From Aquarana catesbeiana (lineage: Eukaryota > Chordata > Amphibia > Anura > Ranidae), in the NCBI RefSeq assembly GCF_042186555.1, contig NC_133324.1, forward strand, positions 5,221,395 through 5,285,394: DNA of 64,000 nucleotides, in the 5' to 3' direction. The translations under genes and the position numbers were made by a program. Under the pieces are notes generated by a model. It was not told the DNA's origin and did not search any database. It saw nothing but the letters and a program-made list of their open reading frames with translations. Below are positions 13,646 to 24,285 of this stretch, in pieces (the stretch's first letter is position 1; each line of letters opens with the position of its first letter).

Positions 13646-14512
13646 TTTAAGTGGAAACAGAGCAGTAACTATGGAGTGTGGGAGTCATAAAGATATTTTC
13701 CAGCATGTGACTTGACCCAATAGACTCCCACTTGTGGCCTGGGTGGGGCGTTCATCTAATGGTTTAATACTCTAATCACATAGAAAATCAGTAATGACAC
13801 AAAAGTTATTAATATGATAATTTATTGCAGCAGTAAAACATTGCCTTGTCTGTCTGAGTTTTTCCTAAAACTAAGGAATGTCGTATTCAGGTAGTACATA
13901 TTACATATCTAGAGCTCGCCATGCTGATTATTTCATGCAGGGACCCACGTCTAGGATGAGATCAGTAAGAGCCTGCCCACTAGGGGTGCTCTTCTTGTAT
14001 GCATAGTCCTGCCAGAACAGTGGAGGTGGCAGTTCACGGTGGAGCTCCTCAGCCTAGGGCAGATCTCAGGTCTGCTGCTGCTACCTCTGGAGGACCCAAC
14101 AACTGGCTGGGCCCTCTAACATCTACAGGAGTACAGCATGTCCATGACTTTGCCCCAGTTCTTGCAATTGCCAGGATATATACTGGAGGCTTGCCACCAG
14201 ACACTAGAAGCTGCACCCAACATCAGATGTCTGGTGGGTTCCTATGCTACTGAATTTCATCAGACATTATAAAGTGCCAATGGGGGGAGGGGATGGAATG
14301 AGAGAATAAATGGGCATGGAAGAAGAGTGGGGGGGGAGACATAGAAGGAACACAATAGACCATCATTTCAGCCTGCAGAGACCCCCAGGATGTTCAGGGT
14401 TAAAAGAGTCTGGCACCAAGACTGTTGGTATCTTCAGTCATTCTCTGGAAGACAAAATATTGTAATCCAGATAAAGCGCCATCTACACATAGAACCATTG
14501 GCTTAGTCTGTG
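13646..14512. other. Unique intergenic sequence
   Basis: No repeat or gene is recognised. It includes a candidate polyadenylation signal for mmp21 at 13826-13821 and a purine-rich stretch at 14281-14340. It could be the distal part of the mmp21 3' untranslated region, but nothing in the sequence proves this. Confidence 0.5.
13821..13826 (-). promoter_or_regulatory. Candidate polyadenylation signal for mmp21
   Basis: This TTTATT on the + strand is AATAAA read on the minus strand. It is the first canonical signal I found downstream of the mmp21 stop at 16932; another is at 13013-13008. If used, the 3' untranslated region would be about 3.1 kb and include the whole 46-bp array. This is inference only. 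A non-canonical signal nearer the stop is possible. Confidence 0.25.
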
Positions 14513-16916
14513 GTGTTATTGTGACTTTTGTATGGAGAACAGGGGTCCTCTGAATCTGGCTCAGTATTATTGTGGAGAACAGGGGGCCCTCAGAATCTTG
14601 TGCAGGCTCAGTGTTATTGTGGGGAACAGGGACCCTCAGAAACTTGTGCAGGCTCGGTGTTATTGTGGAGAACAGGGGCTCTTGGAAACTTGTGCAGGCT
14701 CAGTGTTATTGTGGAGAACAGGGGCTCTCTGAATCTTGTGTAGGCTCAGTGTTATTGTGGAGAACAGGGGCTCTCCGAATCATGTGTAGGCTCAGTGTTA
14801 TTGTGGAGAACAGGGGCTCTCCGAATCATGTGTAGGCTCAGGATTATTGTGGAGAACAGGGGCCCTCAGAATCTTGTATTGGCTCAGGATTATTGTGGGG
14901 AGCAGGGGCCCTCAGAATCTTGTGTTGGCTGAGTATTATTGTGGAGAACAGGGGCCCTCAGAATCTTGTGCAGGCTCGGTGTTATTGTGGAGAACAGGGA
15001 CCCTCAGAAACTTGTGTAGGCACAGTGTTGTTGTGGAGAACAGTGGCTCTTGGAAACTTGTGTAGGCTCAGTGTTATTGTTGAGAACAGGGGGCTCTCAG
15101 AATCTTGTGTTGGCTCAGTGTTATTGTGGAGAACAGGGGCTCTCTGAATCTTGTGTTGGCTCAGTGTTATTGTGGAGAACAGGGGCTCTCCGAATCATGT
15201 GTAGGCTCAGTGTTATTGTGGAGAACAGGGGCCCTCAGAATCTTTTGTTGGCTCAGGAGTATTGTGGAGAACAGGGGCCCTCAGAATCTTGTGTAGACTC
15301 AGTGTTATTGTGGAGAACAGGGGCCCACAGAATCTTGTGTTGGCTCAGTATTTTTGTGGCGAACAGGGGCCCTGGAAACTTGTGTAGGCTTAGTGTTATT
15401 GTGGAGAACAGGGGCCCTCAGAATCTTTTGTTGGCTCAGTAATATTTTGGAAAACGGGGTCCCTCAGAATCTTGTGTTGGCTCAGTGTTTTTGAAGAGAG
15501 CAGGGGCCCTCTGAATGTTGTGTAGGCTCTGTGTTATTGTGGAGAACAGGGACCCTCAGAAACTTGTGTAGCCTCAGTGTTATTGTGGAGAACAGGGGCT
15601 CTTGGAAACTCGTGTAGGCTCAGTGTTATTGTGGAGAACAGGGGCTCTCCGAATCATGTGTAGGCTCAGTGTTATTGCGGAGAACAGGGGCCCTCAGAAT
15701 CTTGTGTTGGCTGAGTATTATTGTGGAGAACAGGGGCCCTGAGAATCTTGTGTTGGCTCAGTGTTATTGTGGAGAACAGGGGCCCTCTGAATCTTGTGCA
15801 GGCTCAGTGTTATTGTGGAGAACAGGGGCCCTTGGAAACTTGTGTAGGCTCAGTGTTATTGTGGAGAACAGGGGCCCTCAGAATCTTGTGTTGGTAAGTA
15901 TTATTTCGGAGAACAGGGGCCCTCAGAACCTTGTGTAGACTCAGTGTTATTGTGGAGAACAGGGGCCCTCAGAATCTTGTGTTGGCTTAGTATTTTTGTT
16001 GAGAACGGGGGCCCTGGAAACTTTTGTAGGCCTAATGTTATTGTGGAGAACAGGGGCCCTCAGAATCTTGTGTTGGCTCAGTAATATTTTGGAAAACAGG
16101 GTCCCTCAGAATCTTGTGTTGGCTCAGTGTTTTTGAAGAGAGCAGGGGCCCTCTGAATGTTGTGTAGGCTTAGTGTTATTGTGGGGAACAGGGATCCTCA
16201 GAATCTTGTGTTGGCGCAGTATTTTTGTGGAGAACAGGGGCCCTCAGAAACTTGTGTTGGCTCAGTGTTATTGTAGAGAACAGGGGCCCTCAGAATCTTG
16301 TGTTGGCTAAGTAATATTTTGAAGAACAGGGGCCCTCAGAATCTTTGGTAGGCTCAGTGTTATTGTGGAGAACAGTGGCCCTAAGAATCTTGTGTTGGCT
16401 CAGTGTTATTGTAGAGAACAGGGGCCCTCAGAATCTTGTGTATTCTCAGTGTTATTGTGCAGAACAGGGACACTCAGAACCTCCTGTAGGCTTAGTATTA
16501 TTGTGGAGAACAGAGGCCCTCAGAATCTTGTGTTGGCTCAGTGTTATTGTTGAGAACAGGGGCCCTCAGAATCTTGTGTTGGCCCAGTGTTATTGTTGAG
16601 AACAGGGGCCCTCAGAATCTTGTGTTGGCTCCATATTATTGTGGAGAACAGGGACCCTCAGAATCTTGTGTTGGCTCCATATTATTGTGGAGAAAAGGGA
16701 CCCTCAGAATCTTGTGTTGGCTCCATACTATAGTGGAGAACAGGGACCCTCAGAATCTTGTGTTGGCTCAGGATTATTGTGGAGAACATGGCCTTCAGAA
16801 TCTTCTGTAGGCTCAGTATTATTGTGGAGAACGGGGGCCCTCAGAATCTTGTGCAGGCTCAGTATTAGTGTGGAGAACAGGGGCCCTCTGAATCTTAGTC
16901 AGCTCCATATTATTGG
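14513..16916. repeat. 46-bp minisatellite directly 3' of mmp21
   Basis: About 52 copies of a 46-bp unit, with landmarks TTATTGTGGAGAACAGGGGC and CCTCAGAATCTTGTGTTGG. Since 46 is not divisible by 3, open frames cycle through all three frames every 138 bp, giving a 46-residue pseudo-repeat. Copies differ by point changes such as GGAAACTTG for AGAATCTTG. The array ends about 15 bp from the mmp21 stop codon. Confidence 0.96.
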
Positions 16917-16931
16917 TCTGTTAGTCAGAGT

Positions 16932-17231
16932 TCATCTTCTTTGGACTGTAAGCATCGAGGGATGAACATCACAGATATCAAGCCACTGCTCATTGACTGG
17001 AAGTCGTGGAAGCAATGCATTATGGGGAACGTCTGGGTTCTCTTTGCTCCTGGCCATCCTCCACACATAGGTGTCCTTGATGAAAAATATTGTCTGGTGG
17101 GCGAACGAGAAGTACACGGCATCCAGGTCACTTAGGGGGTGGTCTCCAGGGATGTATGGAGGGAAGAGGTCAGTGATGGCCTTGGGGTAGCCAGGGACAA
17201 TCTTCTGACTGGCCACACTAAAAGCAGTCAC
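16932..17231 (-). CDS. mmp21: mmp21 last exon: hemopexin domain end and stop
   Basis: This terminal coding exon has acceptor TTTGTCTGACCTACAG. It starts in phase 0 with VTAFSVASQKIVPGYPKAI and continues through FPPYIPGDHPLSDLDAVY and the last propeller blade. It ends NEQWLDICDVHPSMLTVQRR followed by TGA at 16934-16932. The Cys in DICDVH should pair with the Cys near the start of the hemopexin domain. Alignment with human MMP21 continues almost to its C-terminus (DVCDVH followed by a few residues), so the length is normal. Within about 15 bp after the stop codon the 46-bp minisatellite begins, so the 3' untranslated region probably consists largely of tandem repeat. Confidence 0.95.
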   Translation of the reverse strand: MTAFSVASQKIVPGYPKAITDLFPPYIPGDHPLSDLDAVYFSFAHQTIFFIKDTYVWRMARSKENPDVPHNALLPRLPVNEQWLDICDVHPSMLTVQRR

Positions 17232-17587
17232 CTGTAGGTCAGACAAAGAACAAGGTCAAACCTTAGACTTTCAGACACCATTGCTGTCCAGAATATGTTC
17301 TGATAGGTCATCACAGTACAGATAAAAAACATAGACTTGGAACAGCTACTGGAGCAGCCAGAATGGGGCCTTGTAAGTTTCAACTTAGTGCCTATAGAAA
17401 ATGCTATACCTATGTGGAGGCACTCGATGTCAGGGAGGCATTGCAGTCTAATGCCTCCTTTGAGATGCTTTGGGATGCCAATAATCACCTCATATTTAAA
17501 TGCCCAAAAATTTACCCTAATCCTCAATTTACCATCTGACCCTTAACCTTGCTCCCAAATTAAGCTCTATCTCTCAACGTTACATTT

Positions 17588-18960
17588 TGCTTCAGAGCCA
17601 GGGTTAAGGCTGTGGAATTATTGATTTATTGAGTTATGTTTGTAGAGTTGTTATTGCTGTAGGGTCAGAAAGAATGCTGTAGAGTTAGGATTAGAGCTGC
17701 AGGGTTATAGTTAGGGCTGCAGGGTTATAGTTAGGGCTGTAAGGTTATAGTTAGGGCTGTAGGGTTATAGTTAGGGCTGTAAGGTTATAGTTAGGGCTGT
17801 AAGGTTATAGTTAGGGCTGCAGGGTTATAGTTAGGGCTGCAGGGTTATAGTTAGGGCTGTAAGGTTATAGTTAGGGCTGTAAGGTTATAGTTAGGGCTGC
17901 AGGGTTATAGTTAGGGCTGCAGGGTTATAGTTAGGGCTGTAAGGTTATAGTTAGGGCTGCAGGGTTATAGTTAGGGCTGCAGGGTTATAGTTAGGGCTGT
18001 AGGGTTATGATTAGGGCTGTAGGGTTATAGTTAGGGCTGTAGGGTTATGATTAGGGCTGTAGGGTTATGATTAGGGCTGTAGGGTTATAGTTAGGGCTGC
18101 AGGGTTATAGTTAGGGCTGTAGGGTTATGATTAGGGCTGTAGGGTTATGATTATGGCTGTAGGGTTATAGTTAGGGCTGCAGGGTTATAGTTAGGGCTGT
18201 AGGGTTATGATTAGGGCTGTAGGGTTATAGTTAGGGCTGTAGGGTTATGATTAGGGCTGTAGGGTTATGATTAGGGCTGTAGGGTTATAGTTAGGGCTGC
18301 AGGGTTATAGTTAGGGCTGTAGGGTTATAGTTAGGGCTGTAGGGTTATGATTAGGGCTGTAGGGTTATAGTTAGGGCTGTAGGGTTATGATTAGGGCTGT
18401 AGGGTTATGATTAGGGCTGCAGGGTTATAGTTAGGGCTGCAGGGTTATAGTTAGGGCTGTAGGGTTATGATTAGGGCTGTAGGGTTATAGTTAGGGCTGT
18501 AGGGTTATGATTAGGGCTGTAGGGTTATGATTAGGGCTGCAGGGTTATAGTTAGGGCTGCAGGGTTATAGTTAGGGCTGTAGGGTTATGATTAGGGCTGT
18601 AGGGTTATAGTTAGGGCTGTAGGGTTATGATTATGGCTGTAGGGTTATAGTTAGGGCTGCAGGGTTATAGTTAGGGCTGCAGGGTTATAGTTAGGGCTGT
18701 ATGGGTTATGATTAGGGCTGTAGGGTTATAGTTAGGGCTGTAGGGTTTTGATTAGGGCTGTAGGGTTATAGTTAGGGCTGTAGGGTTATGATTAGGGCTG
18801 TAGGGTTATAGTTAGGGCTGTAGGGTTATGATTAGGGCTGTTGGCTTGTGGTTAGAGCTGTGAGCTAGGGGCTGTAGGGCTACAGTTAGGGCTGTTTGGT
18901 TATGGTTAAGGGTCCAGGGTCAGGGTCAAGGCTAGGGATGCTGGTTCAGAGTTAGGGTTG
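17588..18960. repeat. 20-bp TTAGGG-containing minisatellite, homogeneous part
   Basis: About 60 copies of TTAGGGCTGTAGGGTTATAG, with alternations of CTGT/CTGC/TGTA and TATAG/TATGA. The core from 17690 to 18840 is almost perfect. It lies in the last mmp21 intron. Each unit contains the vertebrate telomere hexamer TTAGGG, but the intervening bases rule out a true telomeric array. Confidence 0.95.
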
Positions 18961-18967
18961 TAGTCAT

Positions 18968-19357
18968 GCACACTGGACGTTATAAAAACGCCAGAAGCAT
19001 TAGCTTGATATTGAGTTTTGCAGCGTTTTTGCAGTAGCGTTTTTCAGCGTTTCTTAGCTATAGCGGTTTTTAGCTTTTTTTTAGCAAGCGCTGATATCCA
19101 CAGTTTTCAGCGTTTTTTTGCGTTTTTTAGCGTTTTTAAGCTTTTATCAGAGCTAGAGCATTTTTACAGCTGAAAAACGCATCTTAAAACCCATAAGTTC
19201 TGAGGTTTTTTCCAGCCAGAAAACGCCTATGCCAAAAAATGCTGATAACAGCCTATGTGCACATGGACACATAGGATAACATGCTGGGGAGTTTACTGGC
19301 TGCAAAATAAAAACTCCTGAAACCAAAAACAGCTGCTGTAAAAACATCCAGTGTCCT
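18968..19357. mobile_element. MITE inserted in the 20-bp array
   Basis: A block of about 390 bp with imperfect inverted termini (CACTGGACGTT near 18970 and its inverse AACATCCAGTG near 19343), rich in AGCGTTTTT motifs. It interrupts the 20-bp array, which continues on its other side. It has no coding capacity. A (TAA)n microsatellite follows at 19361-19388. Confidence 0.65.
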
Positions 19358-19359
19358 GT

Positions 19360-19360
<1 letters not shown>

Positions 19361-19388
<28 letters not shown>
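19361..19388. repeat. (TAA)n microsatellite
   Basis: Nine consecutive TAA units at the edge of the preceding MITE. Confidence 0.95.
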
Positions 19389-19391
<3 letters not shown>

Positions 19392-21760
19392 GCCTTAAGG
19401 TCAGGGTTAGGACTGTATAGTTGTGGTTAAGGCTGTTAGCTTATCATTTGGGCAGTAGGGTTACGGTTAAGCCTGTTGGGTTAAAGTTGGGGCTGTTGGC
19501 TTATGGTTAGGGCTGTAGGGCTATAGTTATGGCTGTAGGGCTATAGTTAGGGCTGTTGGCTTATGGTTAGGGCTGCAGGGCTATAGTTAGGGCTGTTGGC
19601 TTATGGTTAGGGCTGTAGGGCTATAGTTAGGGCTGTTGGCTTATGGTTAGGGCTGCAGGGCTATAGTTAGGGCTGTTGGGTTATGGTTAGAACTGTAAGG
19701 CCAGGATTAGGGCTGTTGGATCAGGGTTATAGCTTTTGGGTTATATTTGGTCTGTAGGGTCAAGGTCATGGCGGCTGGGTCAGAGTTGGGGCTGTGGGGC
19801 CATGGTTAGGGCTGTAGGATTATGGTTGGGGCTGCTGGGTCAGAGTTAGAGCTGTAATGTTAGAGTTAGGGCTGTAGAGTTATGGTTCGATTTGTAAGGT
19901 CAGGGTTAGGGCTTTAAGCTTATGGTTGGGGTTGTTGAGTTATACAGTAGTTAGGTCTGTAGAGTTATTGTTAAGGTTATGGGTTATGGTTGGTGCTGTA
20001 GGGTTATGGTTAGGGATGTAGAGTTATCCTTACGGTTGTATGGTCTTGGTCCAGGCTGTTGGGTCATTGTTAGGGATATGGCTCAGGGTTAGGCCTGTAG
20101 TGTTATGGTTAGGGCTATAGTGTCAGGGGTAGAGCTACAGGGTTAATGTAAGGACGGAAGTGTTAGGGCTGTAGGTTTGTGGTTAGAGTTGTAGCATTAT
20201 GGTCAGGGCTGTAGGGTTATGGTTAGGACTGTAGGGTTATAGTTAGGATTTTAGGGCTCTAGTTAGGGCTGTAAAGCCAGGATTAGGGCTGCTACGTCAG
20301 AGTTAGGGCTACAGGGTTATGGCTAGAGCTGTAAGGTCAGGGTTAGAGATGCATTAGAGCTGGGGCTGTAAGGCCAGGATTAGGGCTGCTGGGTGAGAGT
20401 TTGAGCTGTAGCATTAGAGTTTGGGCTGTAAGGTTATTTAAGGGCTGTAGGGTTATGGTTAGATTTGTACGGTCAGGGTTGGATTTATTGGGTCAGGGTT
20501 AGGGGCTATAGGGTTATAGTTAGAGCTGTAGGATTATAGTTAGGGATAGTTAGTGTTAGGGCTACTGGGGTATGGTTAGGGTTTTAGGGTCAAAGTGGTT
20601 TAAAGTAAGGGCTGTATCGCTAGGGCTGTAAGGTTATGGTTCGGGCTGTTGGATTATGGTTAGGTTTGTAAAGTCAGGGTTATGGCTGAAGGGTTATGGT
20701 TAGAGCTGTAGGGTTTTAATTAGGACTGCAGACTTATGGTTGTAGCTTTATGACTAGGGTTATAAGGGTGAGGGTTGTAAGGTCAGGATTAGGGCTGTAG
20801 GGTCAAGGATAGACCTGTAGATTTATGGTTAGGGCTTTAGGGTCAGGGTTAGAGCTGTAGAGTTAAAGAAAGGGCTGTAGCATTGAGGCTGTAGGGTTTT
20901 GGTTAGGATTATGGTTAAAGTTTTAATGGCGGGATTACGGCTGTTGGGTCAGAGTTATACAATAGTTGAATAATTATGATTAGGGCTGTTGGGTTATAGT
21001 TAGGGTTGTAAGGTCAGGACTGGAGCTATTAGGTAAAGATTAGGGCTGTAGGTTATCTTTAGGGCTGTTTGTTTATGGTTAGGGCTGTAAGGTCATGGTT
21101 AGGGCTGCTGCTGGATTATGTTAGAGTTATAAGGTCAGAATTACAGCTGCTGGGTCAGGGTTAAGGTTGTAGAATTATGATTAGGGCTGTTGGGTTATAG
21201 TTAGGGTTGTAAGGTCAGGACTGGAGCTATTAGGTAAAGATTAGGGCTGTATGTTATCTTTAGGGCTGTTTGTTTATGGTTAGAGCTGTAAGGTCACGGT
21301 TAGGGCTGTTGGATTATGTTATAAGGTCAGAATTACAGCTGCTGGGTCAGGGTTAAGGTTGTAGAATTATGATAAGGGCTGTTGGGTTATCGTTAGTATT
21401 GTTTGGTTATGGCTAGGGTTGTAAGCTCAGGATTGGAGCTGTTAGGTCAAGGTCATGGCTGTAGGGTTATCTTTAGGAATGTTTGTCTATGGTTAGGGCT
21501 GTAAGGTCAGGATTACAGCTGTTGGGTCAGGGTTAAGGTTGTAGAGTTATGATTAGGGATGTTGGGTTATCGTTGGAACTGTTTGGTTATGGCTAGGGTT
21601 GTAAGGTCAGGGTTGGAGCTGTTAGGTCAAGGTCATGGCTGTAGGGTTATCCTTAGGAATGTTTGTCTATGGTTAGGGTCAAAAGGTCAGGGTTAGGGCT
21701 GTTGAGTCAAAGTTATGGCTGTAGGGTTAGGTACAGAGTTTTAGTTAAGCATTGTTTTTG
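19389..21760. repeat. 20/21-bp minisatellite, diverged part
   Basis: Degenerate continuation of the TTAGGG-type array, now mostly 21-bp units such as GGGTTATGGTTAGGGCTGTA with many substitutions and TCAGGG variants. Local secondary duplications are seen, for example 20980-21110 against 21180-21310. It extends to within about 180 bp of the mmp21 exon at 21940. Confidence 0.92.
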
Positions 21761-21939
21761 GATTAGGAAGTCTGGCTTTGGGATTAAGCTTAGTGAAGAC
21801 TAGTCTTTGTGACCTGTAGATAACTTTAGGAGTTTATTCAGTTTATGTTCTTGAATTGACTAAGGGGTAAAATGAAGCAAAAAAAAAAGGTAGCATGGTG
21901 GGGTCATTAGGTTTCATCATGTTTGGTGAGTTTACTCAC

Positions 21940-22112
21940 ATTTCTACCTCGGAAGAAATAGACATTTTTATCCCTGCGGTCATAAAATGCTGTATCAATG
22001 GGACCGGTGATGCCAGGAAAGCCTTCGGAAATGAGTCGGGGGTAAGTTATTCCCTCAGGGTCCTGTTTATAAGCCCGATCATTCTCATTGTCATAGCGCC
22101 AGTATTGAGTAC
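21940..22112 (-). CDS. mmp21: mmp21 exon: hemopexin domain, middle part
   Basis: This 173-nt exon has acceptor TTTTCCTCTCCAG. It encodes [20 protein letters not shown], then [27 protein letters not shown] and RGRN. Two donors lie 8 nt apart. CGAG|GTAGAA leaves phase 1 and would create an early stop in the last exon. AAT|GTGAGT leaves phase 0, joins cleanly to VTAFSVAS, and is the stronger consensus. I therefore end the exon at 21940. The TTAGGG-rich minisatellite lies on both sides of this exon, with remnants as close as about 40 bp from the acceptor. The exon is an island of unique sequence inside a repeat field. Confidence 0.93.
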
Positions 22113-22149
22113 CTGGAGAGGAAAATATGATTGGAGAAAATTAATCACT

Positions 22150-22245
22150 AATTAGGGCTGTAGGGTTATGTTATGACTGTAGTGTCAGGGTTAGGGCTGT
22201 AGTGTTAGGTACAGAGTTAAGGTTAGGTTGGTTTTTAGCAGCAAA
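22150..22245. repeat. TTAGGG-type satellite remnant on the far side of the mmp21 exon
   Basis: About four diverged units (TTAGGGCTGTAGGGTTATG and similar) in the short intron 22522-22113. TTAGGTACAGAGTT occurs here near 22205 and also near 21728 on the other side of the exon, so the exon sits inside the repeat field. Confidence 0.8.
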
Positions 22246-22522
22246 TTCCCAAGTCTAAGCATCTTCTGAGCCCACTATCAAGACCCCCACCATCCCTGAG
22301 ATGGAAAGCTCACCAGGAGAAGTGGGAACACCCCAAGGTGAGTGGGAACACACAAAGCTCCAAGGTTGGTGGAAACCAGAGTCAGGTTTAGAGATCCAAG
22401 TGTGAAGTCACCAAGAGATATTGGAAACCAAAGAAGATTTAACCTTCCAGACTGCATCTATAATGGAGATTTGCTTTTTTAATTCCTTTAAATCTGCATT
22501 ATTTGGAGTAAAATCCTCCTAC

Positions 22523-22774
22523 CTTTAAAAAAGAGGGTCAGGTCTTTTTCCCCTGCCCATATATGAACGATGGCATCAATGTTGGAAGAGGGGATCCCAT
22601 TCCAGCCGCTGGCCAGTTTCCGGGGGTCTCTGTACCGTGTCCGGTTACTGCGGTTTTCATACATCCAGTACCAGCCTTTCCTGAAGAAATACGTGTGGAA
22701 AACCCAACTACCCGGAACAACTTCATCTTTGCGCACCCAATCAAATACTGCGTTGAACCGACCAGAACAGCGAC
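22523..22774 (-). CDS. mmp21: mmp21 exon: hemopexin domain, first part
   Basis: This 252-nt exon has acceptor TTTTTCATACAG and donor TTTAAAG|GTAGGA. It starts by completing a Gly codon and encodes RCSGRFNAVFDWVRKDE, then YFFRKGWYWMYENR and IPSSNIDAIVHIWAGE. These are blades of the four-bladed hemopexin propeller, which in secreted MMPs mediates protein interactions. The Cys near its start is the partner expected for the Cys in WLDICDVH in the last exon, closing the propeller with a disulfide. The similarity to human MMP21 extends over the whole exon. It ends in phase 1, matching the GT start of the next exon. Open frames on the opposite strand here are shadows. Confidence 0.97.
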
Positions 22775-22884
22775 CTGTATGAAAAACCACAAAGTTCAGA
22801 CATATTACATAAGTGATCAGCTGACACATACAGACACAATATCCACAATAAAACACAAATACTGTATGATGAAGCTGATTTAGT

Positions 22885-24060
22885 GGGATCCATAAACCTG
22901 CAGACTGGCTACGATGATCTGGTGGGATCTACAAATCTCCAGACCATGGTGAAGGTGATCTGGTGGGAGCTGTAAATCTCCAAATCATGGTAAGGTAAAC
23001 CGGTGTGATCTGTACACTTGCAGACTAAGCTGAAGGATGTCTCATGGGATCTGTATATCTCCAGACTGTGGTGACTACGATGATGATCTGGTGGAATCTT
23101 TAGGTCTTCAGACTATGGTGAAGGTTATCTGGTAGGAGATATAGACCTGAATACTATGGTGAAGATGATCTGGTGGGAGATGTAGACCTGAATACTATGG
23201 TGAAGATGATCTGGTGGGAGATGCAGACCTGAATACTATGGTGAAGATGATCTGGTGGGAGATGTAGACCTGAATACTATGGTGAAGATGATCTGTGGGA
23301 GATGTAGACCTGAATACTATGGTGAAGATGATCTGGTGGGAAGTGTAGACCTGAATACTATGGTGAAGATGATCTGTTGGGAGATGTAGACCTGAATACT
23401 ATGGTGAAGATGATCTGTTGGGAGATGTAGACCTGAATACTATGGTGAAGATGATCTGGTGGGAGATGTAGACCTGAATACTATGGTGAAGATGATCTGG
23501 TGGGAGATGTAGACCTGAATACTATGGTGAAGATGATCTGGTGGGAGATGTAGACCTGAATACTATGGTGAAAATGATCTGGTGGGACGTGTAGACCTGA
23601 ATACTATGGTGAAGATGATCTGGTGGGAGATGTAGACCTGAATACTATGGTGAGTGGTGAGGGTGATCTGCTGGGAGATGTAGACCTGAATACTATGGTG
23701 AGGGTGATCTGGTAAGATCTTTTAATCTGCCGCCTAGTGTAAAGCTGATCTGAAGGAATCTGAGTATCCGCTGATGGTGGTGGTTGTGTTCTGGTGGGAT
23801 CTATAAATCTCCAGACTATGATAATTATGATTTGGTGGTATCTGTAAATCTGCAGACTATGGTGAAGATGATCTGGAAGGATCTGTAAAGCTCCAGACCA
23901 TGGTGATTATTATCTGGTAAGATATGTAAGTCTTTAGATAACGTTGAAGATGATCTGGTGGGATCTGTAAATCTGTAGACTATAGAGATTATTTTCTGGT
24001 GGGATGTGTAAAGCTTCTGACTATAATGAATATGATCCAGTGGGATCTGTATTTTTTGAT
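22885..24060. repeat. 41-bp minisatellite
   Basis: About 28 copies of a 41-bp unit, with landmarks GATGATCTGGTGGGAGATG and TAGACCTGAATACTATGGTG. The central copies (23140-23700) are almost identical and the outer ones diverged. It fills nearly the whole mmp21 intron between 24081 and 22774. Confidence 0.95.
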
Positions 24061-24080
24061 TGTCCAGGCTCATCACTCAC

Positions 24081-24222
24081 CATAAATCTTCTGAATGGCC
24101 CTGCGATCAGCCATGTCCAGCTCCATCTTACTATTGGCTGGAATGTAGCTTGGCTGCATGACTGACATCACCTCGTTCATGTGACTGAGGCCCAGGACAT
24201 GTCCAATCTCGTGTACTGCCAC
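24081..24222 (-). CDS. mmp21: mmp21 exon: zinc-binding catalytic helix and Met-turn
   Basis: This 142-nt exon has acceptor TGTCTCCTGCAG and donor TATG|GTGAGT. It encodes the catalytic signature [11 protein letters not shown] (24213-24181), that is HExxHxxGxxH: three zinc-binding histidines and the catalytic glutamate. SVMQPSYIP follows and contains the Met-turn, then the end of the catalytic domain ([12 protein letters not shown]). This is typical of MMP21, including the unusual MQP after the zinc site. All catalytic residues are present, so the exon looks functional. A Tc1 transposon ends at 24286 on the intron side, only about 60 bp from the acceptor, and the 41-bp minisatellite ends about 20 bp past the donor. 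Exon and splice sites are tightly framed by repetitive DNA. Confidence 0.97.
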
Positions 24223-24285
24223 CTGCAGGAGACACACATGAACTGAACACCACAGGAATGGAGCACCCGCCAAGCATATAATATA

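Noticed and set aside
14513..16916. CRISPR-like regular repetition
   Set aside because: Units are directly adjacent without unique spacers, in vertebrate DNA; this is a minisatellite.
17588..18960. Interstitial telomere
   Set aside because: TTAGGG occurs once per 20-bp unit with other bases between; not (TTAGGG)n.
21948..22112. Ending the hemopexin exon at the GTAGAA donor (21948)
   Set aside because: Gives a phase mismatch and a stop in the next exon; the GTGAGT donor 8 nt further keeps the frame.
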